From NCBI RefSeq assembly GCF_035594125.1, contig NC_087155.1:4565192-4629191 (forward strand): a stretch of 64,000 nucleotides of DNA. Direction: 5' to 3'. This document shows positions 58,569 to 64,000 of this stretch, piece by piece (the stretch's first letter is position 1; the number at the start of each line of letters is the position of its first letter). Both the position numbers and the translations under genes were made by a program. The notes under the pieces are model-generated. The model worked only from the letters and a program-made list of their open reading frames with translations. It did no database searches and was not told where the DNA came from. Source of the stretch: Scylla paramamosain. Taxonomy: Eukaryota > Arthropoda > Malacostraca > Decapoda > Portunidae.

Positions 58569-61500
58569 TTATCTGTCTTCTGAAACGTCTATCTGACAGA
58601 TATGGAAGCTTCCCCTCGCATAGACTACCATAACTTTTGGAATTTCATTTTTATTATTAAATTCAAAAGACTCTTTAATCTTTTCTGTTAATAGAGTCTT
58701 AATTCTGTTGACACATCTCTTCCTCCTCTTCTTTCTCTTCGGTTTTATTACTTGCACTTCTTCAACCTTTTTAGAAGGAATGAAAATTGGATGAGGAATT
58801 GGATTGCCATCAGGCAGGGTTAGATATCCAGAACTAGTTTCCTTCTCTTCTTTATCTTCAATATTCTTCTTTTTCCTCATTTCTGATATGGCATTTTTTA
58901 AAGCTGATGAGGGTCTCAAGTAAAACTGACCATTCGAGCCCAATTTGATCATCTTAAGCATGCTGGAAGTCTCCTGATTACTACCATTATTTGGATATGA
59001 TTCTAAGTTCTTCTCCTTTTGTTCCTGTATCTCACTCTTTTTAACTTGTATGCAGTCATGTGAAATTGGTGAAGCCACCATCCTTACAATTCTATCTACT
59101 GGACAATGTATATGACCTCCCTGTGCTATAGTGGATGATAAATCTCTATTATTGGTGGCTAAAGCTGGTGGAACTATAGTTGGTGGATTTGCTGGTACAG
59201 GAGTTTGATAATCTATTAGAGATACTTGTTTCTGAACACCAGAACTAATCATCTGACTACTAGTTGTGCCATTATGTGCAAACGAGGAAGGAGTCATAGC
59301 CAAAGGTTGAAGTGCTTTGTTTTCTTTAGTATGAGGTGGTAACAACAGAAGTGACTGAGGAACAGCAGCACCAGTAACATTTTGGTTCCTGGGATAAACT
59401 CTACCAGTAGTCATATTCATATTGTCTAAAACATGAGAACTCACTGGAGGCAAAGGAGATAACTGTGTAAAACATGTAGTTTTGTTAGATTTATCAGAAT
59501 TATGAGAGGAAACTGAAGGGGATGGTTGTGGTGATTTTAATGCAATTATCTTGTTGGATGGCTGTGAGGATTTCAACACAAATGTTTTACTAGATGATTG
59601 AGAGGATTTCAACAAAATTGTTTTTCCTACTGCTTGAGAGGATTTCAGTACAACTGTTTTGCCAAATGGCTGTGAGGATTTCAATACAACTGTTTTACCA
59701 GATGGTTGTAAAGACTTCAACACAATTGCTTTATTGGATGGTTGTGAGCCTTTTAACACACTTGTTTTGCTAAGTGCCTGGTTTAACTCAATAGCATCTG
59801 AAAAGCTAGGAGATTCCTTGTAATCAACAGATGAACATTTAGATCTAAAAAGTGGCTTAGCTTCTTCACATGAAGCACTAAACTGGTGCACATTTCTTGA
59901 AACATCATCAGTACTTGGAATATATGATGGTACAATATTTCTTTTATCTTCTAAATCATCACCATTATCCATTCGTAATGCACATTCTGAGGCACTATGT
60001 AGAATTTCCTCATTTAATAATATCTTCTTTTGTTGCAATTTCTTCATAACAATATTTTCCTGTTTCTCAGCCTCCAAACTAGCATAAGATTTTAAGAGGG
60101 TAAAGTGTTCTGAATCTTCTTCCTCCTTAGATGATTTGGGTACTGATAAATTACTTTCAGTTGGTGAAAGAAATGAACCTAAGAAATCACTATCAAAGGA
60201 ATCTAACTGAAAAAAGCTAAGGTTGTCTCCTTCTGTCTCTACCCTCAAACATGAATGACTATCATATTGAGGACTTGCCTTTACAGAACCAAACTTAGCA
60301 TCATCATCAAATACTGTCTGGTCATAAACTTTATGGGTAGTGGTCTCTTTGGCATTACTACAAACTGAGTAATCATTATCAGTAGAATCTTTGGCAATGC
60401 ATGATTTGAGAATATCATACACTGCTGCATCCTTAGACTTCTCATTATTTTTGCACAGTTTCCTGGATCCTGCATAAGTTTTCCCTGCCTGCTGAGTATT
60501 TTTCTTGTCAGCTGTATGATCAGGAAGATCCTCAAAGTCTTGGTGTAATGAACTACAACAGTACTTATCATGAGGAACTGAATTATCAAGAATTCCACAC
60601 ATGTGTAAACTATGCTGTGAATTGGAGGAAGCTGGTGACTGGTTTTCATTTTGAGGTATATATTCACTAACTCTTACTTCAGTGGTTGTATCAAGTAATT
60701 TAAATTTCTTTTGGCTTTCATATTCATCATCAGTCTTCCTCTTTAATCCAAGATTATATGCCTTTGTAAATGACAGCTCTGCCTTCTCAATTTCATCAAA
60801 ATGAAATGCAGATATAATATCTTCATTTATACTACACTGATCAACAGGAACATCAACCAAATATTTTTCACTCATATCATTTTTTAGGGTACAAGATTCA
60901 TTTTTTTCCTGAGGATTACATCTATGTTCAAGAATGTTTTCAGGAATAGTTATATGGATTTCATCATCTGGATCAAAGGAAATTATTGGCATCCTATCAC
61001 TATTAACATCTAAATCAGAGGGGCCTAAATCTGACAGAGAGTCTTGCTGGCATTCAATTTGTTCCTTACAAGCCATAGTGCTTTCTGCTTTGTTCTCCAT
61101 GTTTCCTAAATTGCAAAAACAGGTTTTACAATTCTGAATACCAGCTGAACAATGAGATGTGGAAGTTTGCATCAAACTGAGTGGCTCAGAAGGGGAAAGG
61201 GAAATTTCTTTGGAACTTGGTATGGATGACATGGACTTTGATTTTATTTTCAATACATCTAATCTTGATTCCTTACCTAATATGTCCTGAGGAGAACAAT
61301 CTGATAAGGCACCAGATTTTTTACTGTTTTTATCAAATTTTACTTGTTCTGTATTAGAACAATTTTCTTGATCTGTTCCATTACCTGAACTAGCAGTGGC
61401 AGCACACTCAAGAGCAAAATCTTGCTTTTGGTTGATAAGTTTCTTGGAAGTGTCAATTTCCCGTTCTGAAACACATTTGATTGATTCAGGTTTCTTGCCT

Positions 61501-63463
61501 CTAACATTTACATCGCCAGAAGATCCTGCCATTGAAGTTTCGGGTATTAAGTTTTCTGAAGGCAATCTGAATATTGATGAAGATGGTTCTGGTCCATCAA
61601 TAGGGACATTTACATTTGGTAAGGCTAATATGTGTGTTACTTTTGGATTATTTGGAATGATTGTTTTTTTTCCAAGGTCTTGTTTTCTTATAACAGATAA
61701 GACTTTAGATGAAGGATCATTACTGGGAACTGAGGTAATAGGAACTAGAGCCATGTTGCTTGGCAAAGGCACATGAGATACTTGTGTATAAGCTGCTGAT
61801 GTCACACTGCCAGCTAAGTGCTGATCATATATCTGAAAGAATGACTTACTTGTACTGCTTGATTCTGACCAGTCCCTGTAAATAAAATCAGGCTCAACTG
61901 CCTCAGGCACTTCTATGTGGACAGTAGAATTACTTGCAGTTTCCCCAAAAAAGAGAGGACTTTTGAAATGCTCAAAAAAAGTTTCACTTGGGTGTTCATC
62001 AACAGGGCACTGAAGAAAACTTTCATCAACCTCCATGTCCTCAACTAAAGACTGAAAATACTTGCTTGAGGAAAACTCTGACTTTAAATCTAAAAAAGAT
62101 TTTGAATGAATATTGTTTCTTATCATTCTTTCCTTAAATCTGAATTCATTACCAGTCAGTGATAAGTCATCACTATCTCCAATCCAACTGCGAACAGGTC
62201 CAAATTTTTGGTTGTTAAAAAAGTAATGTGAGCTGGCTTCTGGAGAAATGCTGGGGTACATATCACTACTACATGTATCCATGTTATCAAACTGACCATG
62301 ACTGATTATTCCTGGTGTACATGAATTTAGTTTTTTTATCAGTGTTTTTTCCTCTTCGAACACTTTTTCAAACCGAGGATTTGTATACTCACAAGTTTTC
62401 TGAATATTCAAATCACTGGTATAACCATCAGTATAATGTCTATCAGTGAGTTCAAAAACTGATTTTTTATCAATATTGGATGGCAGACTTGGGGTTCTTT
62501 CAATGACACAGTTCTCCATATTCAGTTCAGAGCTTTCTGTTTTCAAAGAGTCATGGTTTGTTTCACTTTGAGTTTTGTCAAAAGATTGCTTCACAATCAC
62601 AGAAGTTTCTTGACCACCAAATACAATTTGTTTGTTATTGTCTTTCTCAAGAGATGATGTGTGAACACTCTCAGATATGCTGGAACCTAATTGCTTTACA
62701 CTGAAAGGTGTTTCTAGGCTATGAGCAATTACTTGTTCATTACCATCTTCTGAAGATAATGTGTGCATACTTTCATGTGTATTGGAAATTAACTGCTGTT
62801 CTAATAATCCTACTTCCTCACTGAAGAAACTATTTGAATCTATTTCCACAGTGAGTGAATTTTCCACATTTGCTTCTGAATACCAATCTCTTTGCACTGA
62901 GAGGTTTTCAAAGTTAGAATCTACTTTCTGGAATGATTGAGAATTTTCTAGAGCCATGTCTGTAAGATGTGATTTATCAATATCACACTGGGAAGAATTT
63001 TGCCCTTTAGCTTGTTTGTATAATATGTTTGTAGCAATATCTTTCTGTTCAATGTTATGTGTGTCTACATGCTCCTTTTGTCTTGAGTCTTTAGTAACAA
63101 AAAAATGTTGAGCAATTTGTTCACCATTTATAGTAGGATTTTCATGATCTTCAATTTTCTTTCCCTCACTCTCATAACTTATCTTACTTCTTCCCTTGAG
63201 AGGAAGTTCTCTATTATTTTTCTCTAATATTTCACCACTGACTTCAGATGGTAAAGCTAATGTAGTTTCTGAGGTAGATAAATGGGATATTTCAGATTCA
63301 TTTTGCTTCTTTCCAAAGAGACTCAACAGATCCTGAAGCTGCACGTCACATTTAGCCGCTTGATCAGAATGACTCGCCTCTTGCTTATCTTGCACTATAA
63401 TTTCTATTGCCACCTCCTCCAAGTAGAGGTCTGTAACTGACCATGGGTCTCTGTTCATCTGAC
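58569..63463 (-). CDS. Large unrecognised Ser/Asp/Glu-rich protein, terminal exon (1,629+ residues)
   Basis: One exon with a clean open frame of 1,629 codons from ATG 63458, starting after the acceptor TTGTATTTCAG (exon begins 63463) and ending at 58569. The frame is also open between the acceptor and the ATG, so coding may begin in an upstream exon beyond the window. The N-terminus is MNRDPWSVTDLYLEEVAIEI. The bulk is polar and low in hydrophobic residues, with many Ser-Asp/Glu-Glu phosphorylation-like sites and no membrane segment. Residues about 1229-1313 are seven 12-residue repeats of the type KTVVLKSSQPSG. Near the C-terminus, PHPIFIPSKKVEEVQ and KPKRKKRRKRC (about 1572-1583) look like a conserved patch plus nuclear localisation signal, followed by a helical RIKTLLTEKIKESFEF. 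I do not recognise the family. A nuclear, chromatin- or transcription-linked role is a guess from composition only. Confidence 0.85.
59521..59775 (-). repeat. Coding 36-bp tandem repeat, about seven units
   Basis: Units translate as variants of KTVVLKSSQPSG: KAIVLKSLQPSG, KTVVLKSSQPFG, KTVVLKSSQAVG, KTILLKSSQSSS, KTFVLKSSQPSN and KIIALKSPQPSP, with a diverged first unit. All are in frame. Confidence 0.92.
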
Positions 63464-64000
63464 CTGAAATACAATTAGTTTATTGACACAGGAGAACTAA
63501 AGTAATATATCAGCAAGATACATAATACAAAATGCTTAACACATAATACATAATAAAATACATAATATAAGATAAAATGTAAAATAAATGCACAATATTA
63601 TTTGTCCAAACAAAGAAAACAAAACTTCTAATAGCAGGCAATTAATATGTTATAAGTAAAAATATCAAAGACTTTGTACATATAGGTATATAGTAACATA
63701 AATCAAATAATCTTATGATGTCAAGTTTCGACAAACTGTCAAATCCCATCATCACCCACTGCCACTAAAAGCAAGTCAAGAGTTCATTTACAAGATATTT
63801 AAAAAAAATATGTGAAAAATAACTTGATTCACATAAGCAACCATGCATCATTGAAATAAATTTTTAATGCTCATATACTACTGTCTACTCAATATCCTAT
63901 TTATGATTACTGCATCAAAAAGGAGGCCATACAAGGAGTCTATCTGATCTTGTGTACTGTAGTCATCCCTGGCTAAACTGATCTAAAAGCACATCCCTAT
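63464..64000. other. Intron or upstream region of the right-hand gene
   Basis: AT-rich sequence with a (CATAATA)-like irregular repeat at 63,520-63,570. No exon recognised. Confidence 0.45.

Overview
The window is nuclear DNA from an animal with spliced genes, most likely an arthropod and probably a decapod crustacean. The reasons are: a split gene with consensus GT-AG introns, very long (GA)n, (CA)n and (TA)n microsatellites, TTAGG-like degenerate repeats, and a dense mix of non-LTR, Penelope-like, BEL/Pao-like and pogo/Tigger elements. The species call is inference, because no ribosomal or mitochondrial marker is present. There are no operons, CRISPR arrays or bacterial features.

Left part (1-29,609, minus strand): the 5' eight coding exons of a PDZD8 orthologue, an ER-anchored lipid-transfer and tethering protein. 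They encode a membrane anchor, the SMP domain, a PDZ domain and a Ser/Gly-rich linker, about 641 residues in all. The C-terminal part lies beyond the left edge. Its large introns hold LINE copies, nearly all antisense to the gene: intron 6 (12.6 kb) has LINE-A1, A2, B1, B2 and a fold-back element; intron 3 has LINE-A3 with a Tigger-derived MITE; intron 2 has LINE-A4, A5 and a TIR element.

Middle part (29,610-58,560): intergenic, or a long 5' region, built from transposons inside transposons. LINE-A7 (32,146-41,465) is split by an antisense LINE-B3 (35,064-about 40,602). LINE-B3 is itself split inside its endonuclease by a nearly intact Tigger-like transposon (37,377-39,888). Further right are a Penelope-like fragment, a LINE-A9 fragment, a LINE-C remnant split by LINE-B4, a CpG-rich patch that could be a non-coding first exon on the minus strand, and a decayed BEL/Pao-like remnant. 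Several hairpins and compound minisatellites lie between them.

Right part (58,569-63,463, minus strand): one 4.9-kb exon encoding the last 1,629 or more residues of a Ser/Thr/Asp/Glu-rich, probably disordered nuclear protein. It has a seven-unit 12-residue repeat and a basic C-terminal cluster. I do not recognise the family.

LINE-A and LINE-B are local names. LINE-A (coiled-coil ORF1, overlapping ORF2 with APE endonuclease and reverse transcriptase) ends 3' in an ACTAGGTAAA repeat that passes into (CA)n. Several copies also begin directly after a (CA)n tract, giving head-to-tail chains. LINE-B (endonuclease plus reverse transcriptase) ends in an A-rich tail. No wholly new biochemical system is visible. 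The items I would follow up first are the CA-linked LINE chains, the triple nest, the transposase with a microsatellite-filled intron and the unrecognised 1,629-residue protein.
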